Notes under the pieces: generated by a model
What the model saw: the letters and a program-made list of their open reading frames with translations, nothing else
The model's database searches: none
Told to the model about the DNA's origin: nothing
Translations under genes and position numbers: made by a program
Assembly (NCBI GenBank): GCA_036276255.1
Contig: DASUPK010000069.1
Coordinates: 1-12,191, forward strand
Origin: DASUPK01 sp036276255
Lineage (GTDB): Bacteria; Actinomycetota; Thermoleophilia; Solirubrobacterales; 70-9
Length of the DNA stretch: 12,191 bases
Reading direction: 5' to 3'
Shown here: positions 6,098-12,191 of the stretch, in pieces
How the letters are laid out: each line of letters opens with the position of its first letter
Numbering within the stretch: the stretch's first letter is position 1

Positions 6098-6733
6098 TCA
6101 GCACCCGATGCAGGTCGCGGCACTGCCGTTACCCGCCTGTCCGTTGGGATCGAGAGCCGCCGGCTTGCCCTGGGTCGCGACCTGGGTTGGCCCGCCCTTG
6201 GCCTGCTGCTGAGGGGAGGCGCTCGTGTCGGCTGCGGCGATGCCGTTGGTCGAGCCGCTGCCTCCCTGGACCACCTTGCTCTGGCCTGGAGTGCTGGCGG
6301 CCCCGCCGCCCTTGGCGGCCTTGTTGTTGCTCGCGGTAGTCGCCGTCGTGTCGGTGGGCGCGGCCGCGGAGGTCGTGGTCGGCGCAGCCTGCGCAGCGAC
6401 CGTCTGCGTGTTGCCGTTGCCCTTCTTGCCGATCAGGACGCCGAGCAGGAGCATCACACCGAGCAGCGCAATGGCCAGGATCGCGAATGCCGGAGTCCAC
6501 TGTTGGTTCGAGGGTGTTGCCGTGGCTACGGCTCCGTTTGCGGTGGCGACCACGCCGCCGTTGAGGCGCTTCTCGTAGTCCACCCGGGTCTCTCCGCGCC
6601 GCCAGCCGCAGTTCAAGCAATAGCGCTGGTCGGTGGCGAGCACGGACCCGCACTGCTCGCAGGTTTCGCCCTCCTGTCCCACGACAGGAAGCCCGACGGT
6701 CTCTCCTTCCCCTGTTCCTGGTGTCGTTGCCAT
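6098..6733 (-). CDS. Zinc-ribbon single-pass membrane protein with low-complexity extracytoplasmic tail
   Basis: Protein of unknown function, 211 aa. ATG 6733 was chosen because AGGAGGG lies 6 nt upstream; the open frame extends further but without support. Zinc ribbon C25, C28, C39, C42 contains the same core LATDQRYC as the 438-aa protein two genes downstream. One membrane helix spans about 80-102 (PAFAILAIALLGVMLLLGVL), followed by KK and then roughly 105 residues rich in Ala, Thr, Gly, Ser and Gln with no evident fold. It ends in CIGC, an unusual pair of terminal cysteines. The stop is 2 nt from the next start, so the genes are probably coupled. Topology is predicted as ribbon inside, tail outside. 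Confidence 0.83.
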   Translation of the reverse strand: MATTPGTGEGETVGLPVVGQEGETCEQCGSVLATDQRYCLNCGWRRGETRVDYEKRLNGGVVATANGAVATATPSNQQWTPAFAILAIALLGVMLLLGVLIGKKGNGNTQTVAAQAAPTTTSAAAPTDTTATTASNNKAAKGGGAASTPGQSKVVQGGSGSTNGIAAADTSASPQQQAKGGPTQVATQGKPAALDPNGQAGNGSAATCIGC

Positions 6734-6739
6734 TTGATG

Positions 6740-6746
6740 CCCTCCT
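6740..6746 (-). promoter_or_regulatory. Shine-Dalgarno fixing the start at 6733
   Basis: AGGAGGG on the minus strand, 6 nt before ATG. It decides the start of the 211-aa zinc-ribbon protein against the longer open frame that overlaps the lipoprotein gene. Confidence 0.75.
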
Positions 6747-6756
6747 ATTCCAAGCC

Positions 6757-7476
6757 CTATTGCAAGTCCGTGGGGGGCGCCTGGATGGTCACGTCCGCGC
6801 CGCCCGGGTCGCCGATGAAAAAGATCACGTACGGGGACGGCTTCGCGCCCACCTTCAGCTTCTTGATCAGGCCTCGCCCAGCTGCCACGACCCGCCCCCC
6901 CTGCCTCGCCACTGCGAACAGGACGAGTTTGTGCTGCTCCAGCTTCGAATTGTTGGTCACGTCCCCCACCACCTGGGCGCCGAGGCTGCTGCTCCGAAAG
7001 CGCGGGGTGCTCACGTCCAACTCCGGCAGGCTCGGCGGTGCCTTGGCCTCCGGCTCCCCGACGGTCACTTTCACCTTCTTGCCCTGCTCGACTTGGTCGT
7101 TGACCCAATCGAATGTCTCGCCCGGCTTCAGCACCGCAATGTGGTTTAGCGCAAAGTCAAGCCCTGCGGTGTCGTTGTTGTAAACGGTGTTTCCCTTCGC
7201 GTCGGTGATGTCCACCAGGATCGGAACGCTGACAAGGGTCCGCTTCGACTCATTCTTCAGCTCGACCACGACCGCATCACCGTTGTTGTCGTGAAGGAGC
7301 GTGGTGTCCATCACCTTGACATCCTTGCTCGGGTGCGGGATGACGAGTGGCTTTGGCCGCGAAGCCTCCGCCCTGGCCTGGATGATCTTCGCCTTGTCCT
7401 GGCTCGACTGGCAGGCGGTGAGGGAGACCCCCGCCAAGACCACGCTTGCCAGAACGATGATCCGCCATCGAGTCAA
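6757..7476 (-). CDS. Lipoprotein with two FxLYD-like beta domains, translated from the end of pstB
   Basis: Exported lipoprotein of 239 aa. The signal peptide MTRWRIIVLASVVLAGVSLTAC has a lipobox LTAC with C22 as the lipidated residue. The mature part appears to hold two Ig-like, FxLYD-type segments: about 52-135 (TTLLHDNNGDAVVVELKNES, later KPGETFDW) and about 155-235 (GDVTNNSKLEQHKLVLFAV, later KPSPYVIFFI). The recurring pattern of D/GxVxN(N/E)S and a late KPG or KPS supports a duplication. The start is TTG 7476, overlapping the pstB stop as TTGA, with GGAGGG 5 nt upstream inside pstB; an ATG nearby is out of frame. The location suggests an envelope accessory to Pst, but no function is known. 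Confidence 0.85.
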   Translation of the reverse strand: MTRWRIIVLASVVLAGVSLTACQSSQDKAKIIQARAEASRPKPLVIPHPSKDVKVMDTTLLHDNNGDAVVVELKNESKRTLVSVPILVDITDAKGNTVYNNDTAGLDFALNHIAVLKPGETFDWVNDQVEQGKKVKVTVGEPEAKAPPSLPELDVSTPRFRSSSLGAQVVGDVTNNSKLEQHKLVLFAVARQGGRVVAAGRGLIKKLKVGAKPSPYVIFFIGDPGGADVTIQAPPTDLQ

Positions 7477-8393
7477 CCGAACCCTCCGCTGACGTACTCC
7501 CTGGTCCGCTTCGCCTTCGGCGCTCCGAAGACCTGATCGGAGTCGCCGTATTCCACGAGGTCTCCCAGGTACATGAAGCCGACCCGGTCGGCGACGCGGT
7601 AGGCCTGCTGCAGGTTGTGGGTGACGATGACGATGGCGATGTCCGAGCGCAGCTTCATCACCAGCTCCTCGATGATCGACGTGGAGCGCGGATCAAGCGC
7701 CGAGCAGGGCTCATCGAGCAGCAGGACACCCGGGTTGACTGCCAGCGAGCGGGCGATGCATAGCCGCTGCTGCTGGCCACCCGAGAGGCGAAGAGCCGGA
7801 TGGGTGAGGTTGTCCTTGACCTCCTCGAGCAGACCGGCCCGGTCGAGCGCCTCCTCGACCATGGGACGCAGGGCCGCTCGCGACGGACGCCTAGAGCCGC
7901 GCTCGCGCAGGCCGTAGGCGACGTTGTCGAAGACGCTCATCGGAAACGGGTTCGGCTGCTGGAAGACCATGCCGACGTGCCTCCGCAGCTCGGTGACATC
8001 CAGGCGGTCGACGTCTCCGTCGTCCAGGTAGATGGCGCCGGTCCGTGTCGCGGTTGGCGTCTGGTCGACGAGCCGGTTGAGGGAGCGGAGCAGGGTCGTC
8101 TTGCCGCAGCCCGAGGGGCCGATCAGGCCAAGGACCTCTCCCTGGTTCACCGTGAGGCTGACGTTCTTGACGGCCGGCTTGCCCGCATACGCGATCCCGA
8201 GCTCCTCGGTCCGCATCCGCTCCTTGACCTTGCCGCGCTTGGCTTCGCGCTTGCGCGGAGCGCTGAGGAGTCCGGAGGCTGCGTCCTTGACCGTCTGCGC
8301 GGCGCCATTGCGTCGCTTCGGCGGCTCGACGATCGTCGGCTCGTCGTCGACCACGATCCGGCGAACGGGAGGCGGATTCTTCATCGGGCCCAT
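7473..8393 (-). CDS. pstB: Phosphate ABC transporter ATP-binding protein PstB
   Basis: Cytosolic ATPase that drives the PstCA phosphate channel, 306 aa. Walker A GPSGCGKTT (92-100), Q-loop VFQQPNPFPMS (143-153, the PNPFPMS form typical of PstB), signature LSGGQQQR (203-210), Walker B VLLLDEPCSALDP (223-235) and H-loop H259 are all intact. The first 60 residues are an extra basic and proline-containing segment absent from typical PstB proteins of about 250-260 aa. ATG 8393 is preferred because AAGGAG lies about 7 nt upstream; ATG 8384 would give an ATGA overlap with pstA but sits too far from that site. It overlaps pstA by 13 nt and the lipoprotein by the TTGA junction. Confidence 0.96.
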   Translation of the reverse strand: MGPMKNPPPVRRIVVDDEPTIVEPPKRRNGAAQTVKDAASGLLSAPRKREAKRGKVKERMRTEELGIAYAGKPAVKNVSLTVNQGEVLGLIGPSGCGKTTLLRSLNRLVDQTPTATRTGAIYLDDGDVDRLDVTELRRHVGMVFQQPNPFPMSVFDNVAYGLRERGSRRPSRAALRPMVEEALDRAGLLEEVKDNLTHPALRLSGGQQQRLCIARSLAVNPGVLLLDEPCSALDPRSTSIIEELVMKLRSDIAIVIVTHNLQQAYRVADRVGFMYLGDLVEYGDSDQVFGAPKAKRTREYVSGGFG

Positions 8394-9427
8394 GGATCAC
8401 TCCTTCTGCGAGACATGAGATCGACTACGAAGTTCATGAGGATCACAATCATCAGCAGGATGAACGCGGCAGCGTAGGCCTTCGCGGGTGAGTTCCCCTC
8501 GCCGGCCGGTGAGTTCCCGTAGACATAGCTGGTCAGCGTGCTGCCGGTCCCCTTGAGAGTGCTCACAACGGGCGTCGTCCCCTGCTTCTCCAGTGTCAGC
8601 GTTGCGCCGAGGAGAAGGATCACGATCGCAGTGTCGCCCGCGATTCGCCCCATCCCCAGCGTCGTGCCGGTCGCGATTCCCTTGCGGGAGGCGGGCAGCA
8701 GCACCCGGCGGATCGTCGAGATCTTGTCCTTGCCCAGGGCGTAGGACGCCTCCCGCACGTGCGCTGGGATGGACTGCAGAGCCTCGCGGGTCGCGCCGAC
8801 GATCAAGGGCAGCGCGATCACGGACATCATCATTCCGGCGATGAAGAAGGAGCGCCCGAACACGGCGCCCCCCTCCGCTGTGAAGGACAGAAAACCGAAC
8901 GCGCTTTTGCTGAAGATCAGCAGGCCGAAGATCGCCAGCACGATCGTCGGAGTTCCGGCAACGATCTCCACTCCGGATTCCACCGCACGCGCGAGCCCCG
9001 CGGGACGGGCATACTCGCTCAGCCAGACGGCGATGCCAACCCCGATCGGCAGGGCGATCAGGGTGCCCAGAGCGGTCAGGATCAGGGTGCCCTCGATCGG
9101 GTCGAGGTAGCCACCGCCGGTGCCGGTGATCGTCGTCGTCGACTGCACGACCGGGTGCTCGAAGAGGGCGCTCAGCTGTACGTACTGCAATCCCCGAATC
9201 AGCATGTAGAGGACGATCGAGGCCGCGATCGCGCACAGCAACAGGCCGGAGAACCACGCCGCGGCGAGGCCGATCCTGTCCCCGATGCTCCACGGGACGA
9301 TCTCCTCATCGCTGAGGACCTCCCGATTGCGGCGCGGAAGCCGGGGGCGCGGCAGATTCGAAAGCTGCGGGCGCCGCGACCGCCGCACGGTGGCGGCCCT
9401 CCTGTCGCTTGTCGCGGGAGTGCTCAT
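8381..9427 (-). CDS. pstA: Phosphate ABC transporter permease PstA
   Basis: Inner-membrane subunit of the Pst phosphate importer, 348 aa. About 45 basic, Pro/Arg-rich N-terminal residues precede six predicted helices (about 52-76, 112-138, 158-175, 192-212, 258-278, 318-338). The EAA-type coupling loop that contacts PstB reads REASYALGKDK (225-235). Characteristic PstA segments include YLDPIEGTLILTALGTLIALPIGV and the pair ETPTI-like AGTPTIV (157-163). ATG 9427 overlaps the pstC stop as ATGA, giving strong translational coupling. The N-terminal extension is longer than in E. coli PstA and is probably cytoplasmic. Confidence 0.95.
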   Translation of the reverse strand: MSTPATSDRRAATVRRSRRPQLSNLPRPRLPRRNREVLSDEEIVPWSIGDRIGLAAAWFSGLLLCAIAASIVLYMLIRGLQYVQLSALFEHPVVQSTTTITGTGGGYLDPIEGTLILTALGTLIALPIGVGIAVWLSEYARPAGLARAVESGVEIVAGTPTIVLAIFGLLIFSKSAFGFLSFTAEGGAVFGRSFFIAGMMMSVIALPLIVGATREALQSIPAHVREASYALGKDKISTIRRVLLPASRKGIATGTTLGMGRIAGDTAIVILLLGATLTLEKQGTTPVVSTLKGTGSTLTSYVYGNSPAGEGNSPAKAYAAAFILLMIVILMNFVVDLMSRRRSDPWAR

Positions 9428-10434
9428 ATCGGTGAGAGCGTGTAGCGGCGCAGGTGGCGGCGGATGTACCAGCCGCCGAAGGACAGGAAGGCTGCCGAGA
9501 CGAGAAGCACCGCCGCGAACGCGTAGAGGGTGTCCGCAAACGGGGGTACCGAAAGTCCCTCGGAGTTGTCGACGATTGTCGCCGCGAGCGGTCGCGCCGG
9601 CTCGACGAAGTAGATGATCCCGTCGAGCGGGTTCGGAGCGAACCCGACCGACCCGGTGACCATGGAGAGCATGATCGCCTCACCCAAAGCACGGGCCGTG
9701 GCGAGCACCGCCGCCGCAACGATCGCCGGGCGAGCAGCCCGAACGGTGACCGTCCACATCGCGCGCCAGCGGTTGACGCCGAGCGAGACGGAGCCCTCGC
9801 GCCAGCCGACCGGGACCGCCCGTAGGGCATCGACCACGATCGCGATCATGATCGGCGTGATCATCACCGTCAGGATCAGGATCCCGACCCCGACGCTGGG
9901 ACCGCTCAAGGTGACCACCCCGGCAACGGAGTCCTTGGCCCCCTGACTGATGATGTGGTTGCCGACGAACGGGACGAGCACCAGGATCCCGATCAAGCCG
10001 TAGATCACGGAGGGCACGGCTGCCAGGAGCCGGACAACGGGCTCAAGCACCCGCCGGAGTGCGTCAGGCGCGAACTCGACGATGAACATCGCTGAGAGAA
10101 GTGCAAACCCGACGCCGATCACGACGGAGCAGATCGTGATCAGGGCCGTCGCATAGAGCAGCGGCCAAGCGTGCATCGTGAAGACGTACTGGCTCGGGTT
10201 CCCAGGGGACTCGAAGATCGCCGTGAGCTGGTCATCGACATTGCCGCCTGCGAACGGGTTGAACCAGTCCAAGCCGTTATGTGAGAACGAGGGCCAGGCC
10301 TTCTGGAAGACGAAGATGATCATTCCGGCGATCAGGGCCAGGACTACGCAGGCCAGCGCGCCGAGCAGAAGCTCGGCGCGCTGGTCACTGCTGTTCCTCG
10401 GTCCCGCCTTTTGGAGACCGAAACGGCGTCTCAT
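9424..10434 (-). CDS. pstC: Phosphate ABC transporter permease PstC
   Basis: Inner-membrane partner of PstA, 336 aa, with an N-terminal helix at about 22-44, a periplasmic or external loop (45-88), and five further helices. The conserved PstC helix with AAVPSVIYGLIG (138-149) is present, as is the coupling loop REGSVSLGVNRWRAM (212-226). The C-terminus is basic (RRHLRRYTLSPI). ATG 10434 shares one base with the pstS stop (TGATG), and the gene ends in the ATGA overlap with pstA. The length and arrangement are normal for the family; nothing appears broken. Confidence 0.95.
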   Translation of the reverse strand: MRRRFGLQKAGPRNSSDQRAELLLGALACVVLALIAGMIIFVFQKAWPSFSHNGLDWFNPFAGGNVDDQLTAIFESPGNPSQYVFTMHAWPLLYATALITICSVVIGVGFALLSAMFIVEFAPDALRRVLEPVVRLLAAVPSVIYGLIGILVLVPFVGNHIISQGAKDSVAGVVTLSGPSVGVGILILTVMITPIMIAIVVDALRAVPVGWREGSVSLGVNRWRAMWTVTVRAARPAIVAAAVLATARALGEAIMLSMVTGSVGFAPNPLDGIIYFVEPARPLAATIVDNSEGLSVPPFADTLYAFAAVLLVSAAFLSFGGWYIRRHLRRYTLSPI

Positions 10435-11252
10435 CAGTGGAGCGGTATCCAGTCAGTAGCGACGATCTTGTTCGCCTTGTTGCTGTGGGTCGTCCAGTTG
10501 AGGAACTTCTTCACACCGCCAACCGGAGCTCCGCGAGTGACGAAGTAGAAACTGCGATCTCCGCCGTACTGGAATGACTGGGCGTTACGGAGGGTGCATG
10601 CAACCCCGTTGTAATCGACAACGTGCACTCCAGAGGTGAACGCCAGCGATACGTAGCCGATCGCATGGTCGTCACTCTGAACGCCCTGCTGAACGAGGCC
10701 GTTCGAGGCCTTACCGGCCACGAAGCTGCCCTGGTTCGTGCCGCCCAGGAAGATGTTCCTGAACGAGTCATGCGTACCTGATGTTGGCGCCCTTCCGATC
10801 GGATCGATCGTGCCCGAGATCGGAGCCCCGGGTACCTGGGTCCAGTTGGTGAACGTCGGGCCCAGGAAGATCTTCTGGATCGTGTCCTTGGTGATGTTTC
10901 CGAGCGGATTCGAGTTGTTCGTGATGATGCAGAGGGCGTCACCGGCGATCTTGGTGAACACGAGGCCGCCCGGGTCCGTCGATGCGGGGTCCCTGGACGA
11001 CGCACCGATCGAGACGCGGCCCTTCGAGACATCCGAGACGCCGACGTTCGATCCACCCTGCAGGATCCTGAAGCCGTACTTCTTGCCCTGCTTGGTCTTG
11101 ATCCACTTCCGCGCCAGCAGGACCTCGAGCGGGTACACGGAAGTTGACCCGCTGATGGTGATGACCTTCTTTGCCTGCGCCGCGGCGGGCACGGTCGCGA
11201 ACAGCGAAAGCGCCGCGACTACCGCCAGCAGGCGAGCTGCTTTGCGTGACAC
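10434..11252 (-). CDS. pstS: Phosphate-binding protein PstS
   Basis: Extracytoplasmic phosphate receptor of the Pst importer, 272 aa. GTG 11252 is supported by GAAAGGAG 5 nt upstream. A Sec signal peptide (basic MSRKAARLL, hydrophobic core, likely cut after about residue 25 near AAAQA) lacks a lipobox, so the protein may be released or held by its transporter instead of lipid-anchored. Phosphate-site segments typical of the family are present: ISGSTSVY (33-40), GASSRD (83-88) and GRAPTSGTHDSF (153-164). It is shorter than E. coli PstS and fits the compact PBP-like group of actinobacteria and firmicutes. First gene of the operon, below a candidate Pho box; phosphate-starvation control is inferred from that. 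Confidence 0.94.
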   Translation of the reverse strand: MSRKAARLLAVVAALSLFATVPAAAQAKKVITISGSTSVYPLEVLLARKWIKTKQGKKYGFRILQGGSNVGVSDVSKGRVSIGASSRDPASTDPGGLVFTKIAGDALCIITNNSNPLGNITKDTIQKIFLGPTFTNWTQVPGAPISGTIDPIGRAPTSGTHDSFRNIFLGGTNQGSFVAGKASNGLVQQGVQSDDHAIGYVSLAFTSGVHVVDYNGVACTLRNAQSFQYGGDRSFYFVTRGAPVGGVKKFLNWTTHSNKANKIVATDWIPLH

Positions 11253-11257
11253 TGGTG

Positions 11258-11265
11258 CTCCTTTC
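11258..11265 (-). promoter_or_regulatory. Shine-Dalgarno of pstS
   Basis: GAAAGGAG on the minus strand lies 5 nt before GTG 11252. It decides the non-ATG start of pstS, which also gives a complete signal peptide. Confidence 0.75.
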
Positions 11266-11309
11266 GGTCTCTCAAACGAGGACCGCGGCAGTGTCTCGGC
11301 GGCGCCCTG

Positions 11310-11353
11310 GGCACGTGTGACTAGCCCGTGACCAAGTTGTAAGAGCCTTGTAA
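11310..11353 (-). promoter_or_regulatory. Candidate Pho box: four 11-bp direct repeat units upstream of pstS
   Basis: Read on the minus strand, four consecutive 11-mers begin alike: TTACAAGGCTC (11353-11343), TTACAACTTGG (11342-11332), TCACGGGCTAG (11331-11321) and TCACACGTGCC (11320-11310). Each has T-(T/C)-A-C then a variable end. An 11-bp period, 7 conserved plus 4 free positions, is the layout of PhoB/PhoP binding sites, and the GTCAC units resemble the GTTCAC core known from Streptomyces. The site lies 58 nt upstream of the pstS start. A clear -10 hexamer downstream was not found (GACACT near 11289-11294 is a poor match). Confidence 0.6.
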
Positions 11354-11445
11354 ATACTCACGGGAGCAGGGGAAAACCGGGAAAAGCACCCGCACCTGTG
11401 CGTTTCCAAACCAACATCGAAAGGGATCAATCGACGACTAGCCCC

Positions 11446-11484
11446 TCAAACGAGAACGGCGACCGCTTTCGCGGCCGCCGTCTC
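11446..11484 (-). terminator. Terminator-like hairpin after the unknown exported protein gene
   Basis: On the minus strand GAGACGGCGGCCGC, a GAAA tetraloop and GCGGTCGCCGTTCTC form a stem of about 14 pairs with one mismatch and one bulged base, ending 26 nt or more after the TAA. The following bases are GTTTGAGG, so the U-tract is only three long and intrinsic termination may be weak. It separates the upstream gene from the pstS promoter region. Confidence 0.55.
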
Positions 11485-11509
11485 GGGAGAGGTAGTGCGT
11501 TGGCGCTGC

Positions 11510-12191
11510 TTACTTCTTCTTCTTGCCGCCCTTGCACTTGCCGTAGCCGCTGATCGCCAACTGCTGGGGCGAACCGCTGAACTCCCCGACAGTGCTGCCA
11601 ATCGTAGGCTCGCCCATCGGGACGAGCCAGGCCTTGGTCTTCGGCTGACCCGCGCGCTTGCACGGGCTCTGCTCGAATCCCATCTTCTGGGTGGCAAGGT
11701 TGCCGGCGGATATGCCGTTGCCGTTCGGCAGCGCAGACGTCTGAGCCTGCCGGTCGACCGTCCCACAGCCATATCCGGGACCCGGGATCGATCCCTCGCA
11801 CTGGTCCAGGGCGCTCTCGTTGAGACCGCCGCCATTAGGTCCAGTTACAACGGGCTCGTCACCCGGCAGATCGATGGGCTTGTTGCTGTAGATCGCGTAG
11901 GCCCGGATGTTCTGGTTGCAGCTGAAGGACAGCTGGTCCTCGCCGGGCGTCGGCGAAGGCGAGATCGACCCCGAGCAGCTGACTGGGAACTTTGTCGCCT
12001 GCGCAGCCGACTTGACCGCGCTCTTCTTGGCTCCGGCGCCCGAGGACTGGCAGCCCTTGTACGCCTTCATGTTCACTGGCGTCGGCGCCTGGAGAAACTC
12101 GCCGACTGTGGTCGAGTCTCCGCCACCGCCCTGGGCATTCGGGGCGATGAACGACGTGACGCTCGGCTCTCCGCCCACGAGCAGAAACACC
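11510..12191 (-). CDS. Unrecognised, probably exported Cys-containing protein (5' end beyond window)
   Basis: About 226 residues of an open frame run from the right edge to TAA at 11510; a codon readable as GTG at 12190 is probably internal. Composition is typical of an exported actinobacterial protein: Gly, Ser, Pro, Thr and Asn rich, with eight cysteines that could form disulfides (for example in GCQSSG, VSCSGS, FSCNQN, QCEGS, GYGCG, SPCKR and YGKCKG), and a Lys-rich end GGKKKK. No membrane helix is visible in this part. A short motif recurs near both ends: GEPSVTS with STTVGEFLQAP, and GEPTIGSTVGEFSGSP, suggesting duplicated segments. A central phrase, RAYAIYSNKPIDLPG, may be part of an extracellular beta domain. 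No family is recognised. A terminator-like hairpin follows. Confidence 0.7.
   Translation of the reverse strand, partial: VFLLVGGEPSVTSFIAPNAQGGGGDSTTVGEFLQAPTPVNMKAYKGCQSSGAGAKKSAVKSAAQATKFPVSCSGSISPSPTPGEDQLSFSCNQNIRAYAIYSNKPIDLPGDEPVVTGPNGGGLNESALDQCEGSIPGPGYGCGTVDRQAQTSALPNGNGISAGNLATQKMGFEQSPCKRAGQPKTKAWLVPMGEPTIGSTVGEFSGSPQQLAISGYGKCKGGKKKK

Larger units (their letters stand above)
11253..11445. other. Intergenic regulatory region upstream of pstS
   Basis: No credible gene on either strand. It contains the pstS ribosome site, the candidate Pho box and, further upstream, A- and C-rich sequence (11370-11420) in which nothing else is recognised. The 10-mer CTCAAACGAG occurs at 11271-11280 and again at 11445-11454. 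Confidence 0.6.

Noticed and set aside
6734..7108. Upstream extension of the 211-aa zinc-ribbon protein
   Set aside because: The extension overlaps the lipoprotein and is Arg/Gly-rich; AGGAGGG before ATG 6733 marks the true start.
11271..11454. Two copies of CTCAAACGAG as a regulatory repeat
   Set aside because: Only ten bases long and partly inside the terminator region; could be chance.
1..12191. CRISPR array, insertion sequence, phage or tRNA
   Set aside because: No spaced direct repeats, transposase or integrase motifs, or cloverleaf sequences were recognised by eye.

Overview
High-GC bacterial DNA, densely coded, with GTG and TTG starts and many stop/start overlaps. The gene content (ArsC with an N-terminal helical domain, secreted proteins with Gly linkers and Lys runs, zinc-ribbon membrane proteins) points to an actinobacterium. 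The style recalls Thermoleophilia, but that is inference; no rRNA or tRNA is present to prove it.

Region 1 (about 1-4251) is an arsenic-response locus around a divergent promoter at 1112-1192. Leftward runs arsR (Cys-containing ArsR-family repressor) overlapping arsM (As(III) S-adenosylmethionine methyltransferase, cut by the left edge). Rightward runs an arsC-type arsenate reductase whose N-terminal helical domain is separated from the catalytic domain by a one-base frameshift, then a calcineurin-like metallophosphoesterase, an AqpS-like aquaglyceroporin, and a xylose-isomerase-like TIM-barrel protein. No Acr3 or ArsB pump is in the window, so the visible logic is: arsenate is reduced, and arsenite either leaves through the channel or is methylated.

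Region 2 (4248-11252, all minus strand, read right to left) is a high-affinity phosphate transport operon, pstS-pstC-pstA-pstB. It continues through a TTG-started lipoprotein into three consecutive zinc-ribbon genes, two of them single-pass membrane proteins with the same ribbon core. Junctions from pstS to the lipoprotein all overlap (TGATG, ATGA, 13 nt, TTGA), and the later gaps are 23, 2 and 3 nt, so one transcript is likely. Upstream of pstS is a four-unit, 11-bp-period direct repeat with the layout of a Pho box. phoU, phoR and phoB are not in the window. The last zinc-ribbon gene and the TIM-barrel gene converge with a 4-nt CTAG overlap.

Region 3 (11446-12191) is the 3' part of an unrecognised, probably exported Cys-containing protein with a terminator-like hairpin after it.

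The two halves are linked by chemistry: arsenate enters cells through phosphate transporters, so arsenate defence next to Pst makes sense. The least explained parts are the lipoprotein/zinc-ribbon tail of the pst operon and the phosphoesterase and TIM-barrel genes in the ars operon.
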